Part shown: one piece after another, positions 56,316-64,000 of the stretch
How the letters are laid out: each line of letters begins with the position of its first letter
Position numbering within the stretch: the first letter of the stretch is position 1
From: Cupriavidus numazuensis
GTDB lineage: Bacteria > Pseudomonadota > Gammaproteobacteria > Burkholderiales > Burkholderiaceae
DNA: 64,000 nt
Direction: 5' to 3'
Assembly (NCBI RefSeq): GCF_905397435.1
Contig: NZ_CAJPVI010000039.1
Span: 1 to 64,000, forward strand
Program-made: the position numbers and the translations under genes
The notes under the pieces: generated by a model
The model's database searches: none
What the model was told of the DNA's origin: nothing
The model's input: the letters and a program-made list of their open reading frames with translations, nothing else

Positions 56316-57506
56316 TCAAACGTGCACCTCATCTCCCACCTTGCACGCGGCGCCCTGCGGCACGAACCCGATCGTCCCACTCGGCACATGATTCGCCGCA
56401 CGGAAAATCTGCTCCGACACCCACGCATTCCCCATCGCCCCACGAATCGTCGCGGTACGCACGGCATCCGGCAGGAACGCCACCTCCCCATACAACGTCG
56501 ACCACTTCTGACAGTGGTCCACCAGCGGACGCTCGCGCGCTTCCCACGCCTCCAGCGCGGCCGGAATCTGCTCGGCATGCTGCACGCCTTCGAGCGCAAC
56601 GCCCAGCGCGAGACCATTCTGCATCGCCATGCCGCCACCCTGGCCAAGGTTGGGCGGCTGCGCATGCGCGGCGTCGCCCAGGATCACCGTGCGTCCTGCC
56701 GACCATGCACTGCACTTGATGATGCTGTACACGCCCCAGCTCACTTCATTGCCGATGCGTTCGATCAGATGCCGCCATTGCGGGAAGGCCGCGCTCCAGA
56801 GCGCCTTGTCGATGTTGGTGTCGCGCGCGGCGCGGTCGCTCTCGGTGCAGGTCAGCGCGAGGTAGATCTGCTGCGCGTTGATCGGCGTGATGAGCAAGCG
56901 CCGCGTGCCGTTCCAGTTCTCGATGTACTTGCCGGCATCCGCTTCGGGAATGTCGCCGGGTCGGCTGTCGATCACCGTGCGCAGCGCGCCTTCTTCGGTC
57001 TGCTGGTGATACATCTCCAGCCCCAACGCCTCTCGCACGCGCGACCAGATGCCATCTACGCCGACAGCCAGGTCGGCGCGGGCGATGTCGCCGTTCGCGA
57101 AACGCAGTTCGCCGCGCGGCGTGGCGCCAATGATCTCGGCGGAAGTGACCACCTTGACGCCGGCGCGCAGGCTCGCGTCGCGCAGGGCATCGAGCAGCTG
57201 GCTGCGCTTGACGGTGATCAGGCGCTTGCCGGCGGCGATGGGCGCTGACTCGATAATGCCGCCAAGGTTGTCGCGCTGCTCGAAGCAGCGGCCGTGGAAG
57301 GCATCGCGCACGGCGTCTTCGCAGGCGCCCAGCGCTTCCAGTACGCGCAGGCCGTTTTCCCAGATATAGATGCCCGAGCCGGCCGCGCGCAGTGCGGGCT
57401 GACGTTCGTAGACGGTCACGTCCCAGCCGCGCTGGGCCAGTGCCGCGGCGGTGGCGAGGCCGCCCAGTCCGCCTCCGGCGATGATCGCTGACAGTGCCTT
57501 GTTCAT
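56316..57506 (-). CDS. FAD-dependent monooxygenase (salicylate hydroxylase/NicC-like group)
   Basis: A 396-residue class A flavin hydroxylase. The FAD site is IIAGGGLGGLATAAALAQRG, with VGVDGIWSRVRE and GDAAHAQPPNLGQGGGMAMQ. Length and motifs fit single-component hydroxylases of hydroxy-aromatic or N-heteroaromatic acids. The exact substrate is not readable. The ATG at 57506 follows a purine-rich GGAGGAACA. It is downstream of the VOC dioxygenase gene on the same strand. Confidence 0.9.
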   Translation of the reverse strand: MNKALSAIIAGGGLGGLATAAALAQRGWDVTVYERQPALRAAGSGIYIWENGLRVLEALGACEDAVRDAFHGRCFEQRDNLGGIIESAPIAAGKRLITVKRSQLLDALRDASLRAGVKVVTSAEIIGATPRGELRFANGDIARADLAVGVDGIWSRVREALGLEMYHQQTEEGALRTVIDSRPGDIPEADAGKYIENWNGTRRLLITPINAQQIYLALTCTESDRAARDTNIDKALWSAAFPQWRHLIERIGNEVSWGVYSIIKCSAWSAGRTVILGDAAHAQPPNLGQGGGMAMQNGLALGVALEGVQHAEQIPAALEAWEARERPLVDHCQKWSTLYGEVAFLPDAVRTATIRGAMGNAWVSEQIFRAANHVPSGTIGFVPQGAACKVGDEVHV

Positions 57507-57548
57507 GGTTGTTCCTCCAGTGTTCGGTATGGGTGCGCTCAGGGCGGC

Positions 57549-58544
57549 TCACGCCAGCCAGGCAGCGTCAGGATCCGCGGGCAAAGGCGCCGGCGTGGCG
57601 GCGCGCCGGACGTACCACTCGCTGTACTGGCCGTCGGGATCGCGCAGGAACAACGCGTGCTTCCAAGGCACATCGACCACCCGCTCGGGCGTGATGCCGC
57701 GGGCACGCAGTGCTGCGAGCGCCGCGTCCAGCGCGGCTTCATCATCCAGTTCGAATGCGGCATGGTGATATTGCGCCTGGTCGCCCGCGACGAGCACCAA
57801 ATTGTACGGATACGCCGCGACGCTGGCGCCGAGATAGGCGATGCCCGCCGCACGATGCACGACCTGCAGGCCGCCGATGCGCGTGTAGAAGTCGAGCATG
57901 GCGTCGAAGCGCGGCGTCTTCAGCACGGCATGGGTGATGCGGCGCGGCTGCACGCTGGCGCCATCCACGCGGCGCAGCACGGGGGCGTCATCGTAGAGGC
58001 CGACCGTGGACGGCTCGGCCGCGTCCGGGTCCCACGTGCTCGTGAGCAGTTCCATTTCGCCCGACAGTACGGAGCGCCAGTCCTTCACGGTATCGCAGTA
58101 GAACTCGTTGTAGTTGTGATCGGGATCGAACAGGTAGACGCTGTGCGCCACCTGATGGTCGACCGTCAGGTCCAGCGGCACGCAGGCAGCGTTCAGGCGG
58201 CGCCACGCCTGCACGAGCGCGGCTTCGTTCTCGAGCTCCCATGCGAGATGGTTCAGGCCGGGCTTCAGGCCGATGGTGCCCGGCAGCTGCAGCAGGCCAT
58301 TACGGCCGTAGCGGTCCACGCCGCCGGTCGTCTTCATCATGCCCAGATCGTGCGGGGTATGGCCGGTGCCGAGGAACGTGGCTTGCAGGTCCGGCTCCCA
58401 GAACTCCACTTTCAGTCCGCACACATCGCGATAGAAGGTCTCGGACACGCCAAGGTTGTCCACCCACAGGTTGACGTGGCCGAGGCGGCGCGGGGCGAAG
58501 AAAGTGCCGGGCCTGGCCGGCGCGGGGGACGACATCGACGTCAT
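57549..58544 (-). CDS. VOC-family extradiol-type ring-cleavage dioxygenase
   Basis: A 331-residue protein with two tandem VOC (glyoxalase/BphC) modules. Metal ligands are likely in GHVNLWVDN, NHLAWELEN and DPDHNYNEFYCD of the first module, and a weaker set lies in the second (ITHAVLKTP, YHHAAFELD, DPDGQYSEWY). The ATG at 58544 follows AAAGGAG, and a 35-residue upstream extension is rejected. It is coupled with the flavin monooxygenase, suggesting hydroxylation followed by ring opening. Confidence 0.85.
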   Translation of the reverse strand: MTSMSSPAPARPGTFFAPRRLGHVNLWVDNLGVSETFYRDVCGLKVEFWEPDLQATFLGTGHTPHDLGMMKTTGGVDRYGRNGLLQLPGTIGLKPGLNHLAWELENEAALVQAWRRLNAACVPLDLTVDHQVAHSVYLFDPDHNYNEFYCDTVKDWRSVLSGEMELLTSTWDPDAAEPSTVGLYDDAPVLRRVDGASVQPRRITHAVLKTPRFDAMLDFYTRIGGLQVVHRAAGIAYLGASVAAYPYNLVLVAGDQAQYHHAAFELDDEAALDAALAALRARGITPERVVDVPWKHALFLRDPDGQYSEWYVRRAATPAPLPADPDAAWLA

Positions 58545-58861
58545 TGTCTTTGGCTCCTTTCTGAAGTGCCTGGATGAGGAATGTCCTGCCGGGCCCGCAC
58601 GGCGAACCGATGGCGGCAGGTGCGAGGCCATCTTATCGACGCTCTGCACTGTCGCGGACAGCCGCCGCCAGATCGTTGCGGTATGCGGATGTTCGCTGCG
58701 GTTTCCGGACTGCGACGCCCCGCGCGTTGCCCAACAATGCCTTCACCGCTCCGTACGGACGCTGCCGGGATGCACGGACGCGCAGGGCGGCACAAAACAC
58801 AGAGACGGCTTACGGCGACACGGGCCGGCACACAGACGGTGACAAGACAGGAGGAACCCCC

Positions 58862-60136
58862 ATGCTTTGGACGCAGGCAAACGCGGCGCAGCGCCGCAAG
58901 ATCCGCAACTGGCAGTACTACGCGCTTGGCATCGGCGTGCTCGGCGAGTTGTTTCTCGCCGGAGACTGGTATGGCTTCGCGGCGGTGATGACATTCGTGA
59001 CCGAGGCGCTGCACCTGAGCCCGACGCAGGCGGGGTTCGTGCAGGGCGCCTTCGCCATCACGTACTGCCTCGGCATGCTGTTCTGGTCACCGTTTGCGCG
59101 GCGCTGGTCCGCGCGCCGGCTGTTCGCAATCGGGCTGCTAGGTACTGGGGCATTCATGCTGGCGCAGGCGGCAGCGAGCAGTTTCACCGAGCTCGTGGCG
59201 GCGCGGCTGCTGATCGGCTTTTTCGATGCCGCGGTCTGGGTCGGCACGATGAAGCTGATCGTCGCCTGGTTCCCCTCGGAGCGCCACGGCGCCACCATGG
59301 GCGTGCTGCTGGCCGCGTTCAGCCTGGCGATCACGCTCGATTTCGCCATCGGCATCCCCGTGGCCGCGGCGCTCGGGTGGCGCGTGTTCTTGCTCGCACT
59401 GGGTGTGCTGACGCTGGTGGTCGGCCTGCTCGGATTGTTGACGATCAAGGGCAGCCCGCGCGAGATCGGCTTCCCCGCATTCCGCTGGCAAGCCGGCCCG
59501 GACGTCGACCATCATGCGGCCAACGTGCCGCTGTCGCACATTTTCCGCTCGCGCTGGATCTACGTAGGCTGGCTTGCGATCTTCGGAGATACCTTCGCGC
59601 TGGCGGCCACCGCCACCTGGGTGGTGCCGGCGTTCATCCAGCAACAAGGCATGCCGGTGGCCAATGCCGCGCTGGTCGGCACGCTGATGGGGCTGTCGCA
59701 GGTGGCGTTCCTGCTGATCGGCGGCTGGCTGTCGGACCGCATGCCGCGCGTGGCCATGCTGAAGCTCGGCGCGCTGCTTTCGGTGGCTTCGGCGCTGAGC
59801 TTCGTGGCAGCGACGTACTACGCGATGCCGTGGGCGATGCTGCTGACGATCGCCGGCCTGAGCGGCGCGACCGTGCTGTCGGGCGGCGCCATTTTCAGTC
59901 TCGTGAGCGAGCGCTACGGAGAAGCGCTGGCGGCCACTGCGATCGGCTACGCGGAACTGGGCGGCATCGTCTCCACGTTCATCGCGCCCACGCTGATGGG
60001 CTTCGTGATCGACGTGACGCACTCGTTCACCGCGGCATTCATGGCCTTCCTGGCGGTCGAGGTGGCGGTCCTGCTCGCGTTGCTGATGCTCGCTGGCGAA
60101 CGCCGCGCGGAACCGGCCGCCGTGGTGGCGCATTGA
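58862..60136 (+). CDS. MFS transporter
   Basis: A 424-residue permease with twelve membrane helices. The segment WFPSERHGATMGVLLAAFSLA and GFVQGAFAITYCLGM mark the MFS fold. The ATG at 58862 has AGGAGG upstream. It is divergent from the dioxygenase gene and probably imports the aromatic substrate. The next gene overlaps or closely follows it. Confidence 0.9.
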   Translation: MLWTQANAAQRRKIRNWQYYALGIGVLGELFLAGDWYGFAAVMTFVTEALHLSPTQAGFVQGAFAITYCLGMLFWSPFARRWSARRLFAIGLLGTGAFMLAQAAASSFTELVAARLLIGFFDAAVWVGTMKLIVAWFPSERHGATMGVLLAAFSLAITLDFAIGIPVAAALGWRVFLLALGVLTLVVGLLGLLTIKGSPREIGFPAFRWQAGPDVDHHAANVPLSHIFRSRWIYVGWLAIFGDTFALAATATWVVPAFIQQQGMPVANAALVGTLMGLSQVAFLLIGGWLSDRMPRVAMLKLGALLSVASALSFVAATYYAMPWAMLLTIAGLSGATVLSGGAIFSLVSERYGEALAATAIGYAELGGIVSTFIAPTLMGFVIDVTHSFTAAFMAFLAVEVAVLLALLMLAGERRAEPAAVVAH

Positions 60137-60174
60137 TGCGCCCCAGTGCGGACCACACCCGTGGAGATCACGTC

Positions 60175-61038
60175 ATGAGCACTTGCGAATCGCGAACTGA
60201 CTGCGGCCGCCCGTTGAATTCAGAAGCGGAGGCCAATTACAACCTGCGCTTGCGGCATCCCGATGCGCTGGACCAGATGGCGGCCTGGCAACGCTACGCG
60301 GCGCAGGCGCGGGCTGGCCTCGCGCACCTGCCCGATCTCGCCTTTGGCGACGATCCGGACGAGCGCATGGACGTCTTTCCGGCCGCACAGGCCGGCGCGC
60401 CGGCGGTGATGTTCGTCCATGGCGGCTATTGGCAGGCCGGCGACAGGCGCGATGTGTCGTTCGTGGCGCCGGAACTCGTCAGGGCCGGCATCGCCGTTGC
60501 GGCCAACAACTATTCGCTGGCGCCGGGTGCCACGCTGGACCGCATGGTGGCGCAGACGGCCAAGGCCCTGCACTGGCTGCGCCGCAACGCGCCACGGTTC
60601 GGCATCGACCCGCACCGCCTGCACGTGATGGGCCACTCGGCAGGCGGCCATCTCGCTGCGATGATGCTGACCGCGCATGGCGTGAATCAAGGCGAGGATG
60701 GCGGGGAACTGCGCGGTGCCATTGCCATCAGCGGCCTGTTCGATCTCGGGCCACTGGTCGGGACGAGCATCAACCATGCGCTTGGCCTGGACGCCGCCAC
60801 CGCGCGGCGCCTGAGTCCGGCACACCAGACGCGCGCGAGCGCCGCACCGCTCTACACGCTTGTGGGCGGCGATGAGACTGAAGGCTTTCACGCGCAGTCA
60901 CGTCAGATCGCAGCGCACTGGCGGGATGTCCATGCCTTGCCGCCAGTCACCGGGCGGCATCACTACGATGTGCTGGATATTTTTCGCGACCCGGACAATC
61001 CATGGCTCGCGGCGGTGACGGAGGTGATTACGCGTTAG
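60175..61038 (+). CDS. Alpha/beta hydrolase, arylformamidase-like
   Basis: A 287-residue hydrolase. The oxyanion region is FVHGGYWQAGDRRD, the nucleophile serine lies in GHSAGGH, and later acidic and His residues fit a catalytic triad. The pattern is close to kynurenine formamidase-type esterases. The ATG at 60175 follows GGAG; an ATG at 60136 overlapping the MFS stop is the alternative. It may hydrolyse the ring-cleavage product of the divergent genes. No kynurenine genes are seen. Confidence 0.83.
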   Translation: MSTCESRTDCGRPLNSEAEANYNLRLRHPDALDQMAAWQRYAAQARAGLAHLPDLAFGDDPDERMDVFPAAQAGAPAVMFVHGGYWQAGDRRDVSFVAPELVRAGIAVAANNYSLAPGATLDRMVAQTAKALHWLRRNAPRFGIDPHRLHVMGHSAGGHLAAMMLTAHGVNQGEDGGELRGAIAISGLFDLGPLVGTSINHALGLDAATARRLSPAHQTRASAAPLYTLVGGDETEGFHAQSRQIAAHWRDVHALPPVTGRHHYDVLDIFRDPDNPWLAAVTEVITR

Positions 61039-61062
61039 CCGTGCCGGCGTTCGCCAGCGCCG

Positions 61063-61530
61063 TCAGAGCTTCTGCTGCGCCGCGAGTGAGAGAATCTTCG
61101 CCCACCGCCGCGCATGCGTGCGCGTGGGCATCGGGATCTGCCAGAGCGGCCGGGCATTGTGCTCCAGCCGCAGGGCCAGCGCCCACGCGCCCTCATCCGA
61201 GACCGGCTCGGCGCCCGCGATGTCGGCGAAGATGAAGCGCGATTGCGCATCGCCCAGCGCTACCGTGCCGAGCTTGTGATCCGCATCGATGCGCAGGCTA
61301 CCCCATGCGCCGTCGATCGACAGGATGCGCTTGCCCTGCCTTCGTACGCCATGGATAGCGCGCCAGCGCCGCACGCCATCGGCGACCAGTGCGGCCAGCA
61401 GCGCGATGGCGAGCCCGACGGCGCCAGCACCGGCAAGGGTGCCGGCCGCGTCGGCAACGGCATGGTAAAGACGGACCAGCCCGTAGATCAGGGCCCCGAT
61501 CAGGGCAAGGCCAAGCAGGATAAAGGGCAC
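61063..61530 (-). CDS. Hypothetical membrane protein
   Basis: A 155-residue protein with two membrane helices in the first 55 residues (FILLGLALIGALIYGLV and GAVGLAIALLAALVADGV), then a soluble domain with DGAWGSLRIDADHKLGTVALG that looks beta-rich. The GTG at 61530 has GGAG upstream. The frame is open to a TTG at 61572. No family is recognised. It converges on the hydrolase gene. Confidence 0.6.
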   Translation of the reverse strand: MPFILLGLALIGALIYGLVRLYHAVADAAGTLAGAGAVGLAIALLAALVADGVRRWRAIHGVRRQGKRILSIDGAWGSLRIDADHKLGTVALGDAQSRFIFADIAGAEPVSDEGAWALALRLEHNARPLWQIPMPTRTHARRWAKILSLAAQQKL

Positions 61531-61615
61531 GTACGGCTCCGGCGCGTGCCGGGCGCGCTGCCCGGCGGTCAAAGCCGCGATTCTACCGGCGCCCGGTGAC
61601 AGGCGCCGGCTGGCA

Positions 61616-62944
61616 CTACGAGAGGCGCCGGCCCAGCGTCTCCGGCACCATCCTCAACCCGATCAGCGACACCAGCCCGCAGCCGATCAGGTAGAACGCC
61701 GGCGCATTGGGGCTGCCCGTCATGTGGATCAGCACGGTCGAGAACAGCTGCGCAAAGCCGCCGAATACCGCGATGGCCACGTAGTAGGTCACCGCCATGC
61801 CGGTCGCGCGCAGGCGCTGGGGCAGCACCTCGCTGACCAGCACCAGCGTGGCGGGCGAGGTCATCGCCATCGGGATGGCCAGGCACCCGACCACCACCAG
61901 CAGGCAGGTCAGCGACGGGAAGGTGTTGATCAGCACGAAGGCCGGATAGGCCATCACCAGCAGCGCGATACGCGACCACCACACCATGGTGCGGCGCCCG
62001 ACCCGGTCGCTCAGCCAGCCTGCGATGGGCCCGAAGATCACCATCATGCCTGCCGCGACAAAGCCGGCCCAGACCGCGTCGCCGCGCGGGATGTTGAGCT
62101 GGAACGAAGCGTAGTTGGGCAGGTAGTACGCAATCAGGTGCACGGCGGCGGCAAGGCCGGTCATCAGCAGCACGCTGGCCACGAGTTCGCGCCAGTGCGC
62201 GCGCATCAGCTGCCAGCCGCCTGCCGCGGCCTTTTTGCGGGCAGGCGCCTCCAGCGTTTCTTCCAGCCGGCGGCGGATGACCTGGCCAACGGGAATCACC
62301 AGGATGCCGATCATGAAGGCCACGCGCCAGCCCCAGTGTTCCAGCGCGTCCGGGCTCAGCGTATGGCTGAGCGCGAGCGCAACCAGCGCGGCGAACACCG
62401 CGGCAATGCCCTGGCTGGCGGTCTGCCAGCTGGTGTAGAAGCCGCGTGAACCTTCGTCCGCATACTCCATCAGCATGGCCGTGGCCGAGCCCATTTCTCC
62501 GCCGATCGCGAAGCCCTGCACCAGCCGCGCCACGATCATCAGGATCGGCGCCATGATGCCAAGCTGCGCATAAGGCGGCGTGACGACAAGGATCAGCGCG
62601 CTGAACGCCATCAGCCACATCGACAGCAGCACCGCGGGCTTGCGGCCATAGCGGTCGGCGTAGGCGCCGATCACCAGCCCGCCGAGCGGGCGCATCAGGT
62701 AGCCCGCGCCGAACGTGCCGAAGGACAGCAGCAACTGGCCCAGCGGATTGCCCACGGGAAAGTAGAGCGGAATGATCAGCGTGGCGAAGAAGTTGTACAC
62801 GCCGGAGTCATACAGTTCCAGCGCACCGCCGATGGTGATGGCCGTGATGGCCGATGCCTTCGACATCGGCTTCTTCTGCTCCGCGTCCTGGCCGGATATC
62901 GGCGGGTGCGTGGGCGCCACCATGGTGGTCGGGTCGAGAGGCAT
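61616..62944 (-). CDS. MFS metabolite:H+ symporter (MHS type)
   Basis: A 442-residue permease of the metabolite:proton symporter group. ALELYDSGVYNFFATLIIPL forms helix 1, and the sugar-transporter loop GAYADRYGRKPAVLLSMWLM is present. GEMGSATAMLMEYADEGSRG marks helix 4-5. The ATG at 62944 follows AGGAG. It probably takes up a carboxylic acid. It lies downstream of a Bug-protein gene on the same strand. Confidence 0.9.
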   Translation of the reverse strand: MPLDPTTMVAPTHPPISGQDAEQKKPMSKASAITAITIGGALELYDSGVYNFFATLIIPLYFPVGNPLGQLLLSFGTFGAGYLMRPLGGLVIGAYADRYGRKPAVLLSMWLMAFSALILVVTPPYAQLGIMAPILMIVARLVQGFAIGGEMGSATAMLMEYADEGSRGFYTSWQTASQGIAAVFAALVALALSHTLSPDALEHWGWRVAFMIGILVIPVGQVIRRRLEETLEAPARKKAAAGGWQLMRAHWRELVASVLLMTGLAAAVHLIAYYLPNYASFQLNIPRGDAVWAGFVAAGMMVIFGPIAGWLSDRVGRRTMVWWSRIALLVMAYPAFVLINTFPSLTCLLVVVGCLAIPMAMTSPATLVLVSEVLPQRLRATGMAVTYYVAIAVFGGFAQLFSTVLIHMTGSPNAPAFYLIGCGLVSLIGLRMVPETLGRRLS

Positions 62945-63043
62945 TGCAAGTCTCCTGGGCGCGGCAGTCCGGTTAGCCATGTATGGCTGCCGCGTTGTTG
63001 ACGTCTGAATCTGAGTGCGACGCCGCCTCAGGCGGCGCCTCCG

Positions 63044-64000
63044 CTATTCGGGCTTGAGTCCTGCGCGCCTGACGGCAAGCGGCCATACCTTCTGTTCCGC
63101 CTCGATGAGGCCGGCGAATGCCTGCGGCGTGCTGCCCACGGGCTCGAAACCCTGGCTGGTCAGCCGCTCGCGCACCGCTGGCTTGCCCACCGCACTGGTC
63201 AGCGCCTGGCTCAGCCTCGCGATGATTTGCGGCGGCGTGCCGGCGGGCGCGACCAGTCCGTACCATTCGGTGGTATCGATGCCCGGCACGCCGGCCTCGG
63301 CAAGCGTCGGCACATCGGGCAACTGCGGCAGCCGGTGCTTGCTCACCACCGCGAGCGCCTTGAGCTGTCCCGAGCGCAGCAGCGGTTCGGCCACCGGCAG
63401 GCCCGGGAACATCAGTTGCACATGGCCACCGACCACGTCGGCCAGCGCCGGCGGCGCGCCTTTGTAGGGCGCATGCACGATGTCCACGCCGGCCTGCCGC
63501 TTGAACGATTCGCCGATCAGGTGAAGCTGCGTGCCCGGCCCCGAAGACGCGTAGCTGTAGCGCCCGGGCTGGGCTTTGGCCTTCGCTACCAGATCCTTTA
63601 CCGAACTGGCCACGGCCGGATTGACCACCATGACGTAGTTCAGGCTGACCAGCTGACCGATCGGCGCGAACTCGCGCGACAGGTCCACCGTGGGGCTGCC
63701 GGACAGGCTGCGGTTGATGATCATCGGGGTGGTCGCCACCAGCAGGGTGTATCCGTCCGGCGCCGCCTTTGCTGCCGCTGCTGCGCCGATATTGCCGGCC
63801 GCACCGGGGCGGTTATCCACCACCACGGGCTGCCCCAGGCTGACGGCGAGCTGCTCGGCTACCACGCGCGTGGCCATATCAACACTCCCGCCAGCGGGCC
63901 ACGGCACGATGAGTTTCACGGGGTGATTCGGGTACGAACCCTGTGCCCAGGCTCCCGCCATCATCACGGCCAGCCCGATCGCGCCCAGCATCTTGTGCCT
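63044..64000 (-). CDS. Bug-family (TctC) periplasmic binding protein, 5' end at the window edge
   Basis: At least 315 residues. The family core reads YPNHPVKLIVPWPAGGSVDM, then VDNRPGAAGNIGA and APYKGAPPALADVVGGHVQL. The frame stays open through the window edge (RHK before the first ATG at 63991). Since a signal peptide normally begins with basic residues, the true start is probably just outside the window. It lies 99 bp upstream of the MHS permease start and may share its transcript. Confidence 0.88.
   Translation of the reverse strand, partial: RHKMLGAIGLAVMMAGAWAQGSYPNHPVKLIVPWPAGGSVDMATRVVAEQLAVSLGQPVVVDNRPGAAGNIGAAAAAKAAPDGYTLLVATTPMIINRSLSGSPTVDLSREFAPIGQLVSLNYVMVVNPAVASSVKDLVAKAKAQPGRYSYASSGPGTQLHLIGESFKRQAGVDIVHAPYKGAPPALADVVGGHVQLMFPGLPVAEPLLRSGQLKALAVVSKHRLPQLPDVPTLAEAGVPGIDTTEWYGLVAPAGTPPQIIARLSQALTSAVGKPAVRERLTSQGFEPVGSTPQAFAGLIEAEQKVWPLAVRRAGLKPE

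Overview
The window is a GC-rich beta-proteobacterial replicon of Cupriavidus/Ralstonia type (Burkholderiales). It carries the replication origin and partition locus of a secondary chromosome (chromid) or megaplasmid. The evidence is a plasmid-type RepA initiator beside an iteron field (about 9.7-12.2 kb), a small ParA and a ParB next to it, and ordinary chromosomal metabolic genes on both sides. The genus assignment is inferred from gene content and arrangement, above all the edd / zwf-pgl-glk block close to the origin and several Bug-type binding proteins.

Layout. 0-5.3 kb: chemoreceptor and large hybrid histidine kinase. 5.7-12.6 kb: origin module, made of a tyrosine-recombinase-like protein that lacks the nucleophile tyrosine, parB, parA, a cold-shock gene, repA, the iteron origin and a second cold-shock gene. 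13-24.9 kb: purine-type permease, VpsR/NtrC-like sigma54 activator, BrkB-type membrane protein, prfC, MFS exporter, AraC regulator, MscS channel. 24.9-32.2 kb: Entner-Doudoroff block, with edd divergent from zwf-pgl-glk and a two-component system. 32.2-40.5 kb: 2-hydroxyacid dehydrogenase, YccF, a MarR/DUF2783/flavin monooxygenase unit divergent from an OPT transporter, an acyl-CoA dehydrogenase and a small gene with a LexA box. 40.6-47.2 kb: M16 peptidase, an Ada-AlkA/Ogt/ThpR repair operon and a PilZ protein. 47.3-64 kb: catabolic islands with IclR, LysR and AraC regulators, CoA ligase, acyl-CoA dehydrogenase, CoA-transferase, Bug proteins, flavin monooxygenase, VOC dioxygenase, MFS permeases and an alpha/beta hydrolase.

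The most striking signal is a 16-bp iteron, CGTACCC(G/A)TTTCTGCG. It makes up the origin field but also recurs singly or in small clusters from 5.5 to 46.2 kb. One copy lies inside glk, one forms the last codons of thpR, and four sit within 174 bp at 33.3 kb. This looks like a dispersed set of initiator-binding sites around a chromid origin. A second signal is a 16-bp palindrome, CTTTCAGCGCTGAAAG, present once inside parB and once in the parA leader, which is a strong candidate for the cognate parS. No rRNA, tRNA, CRISPR array or intact transposon was seen.
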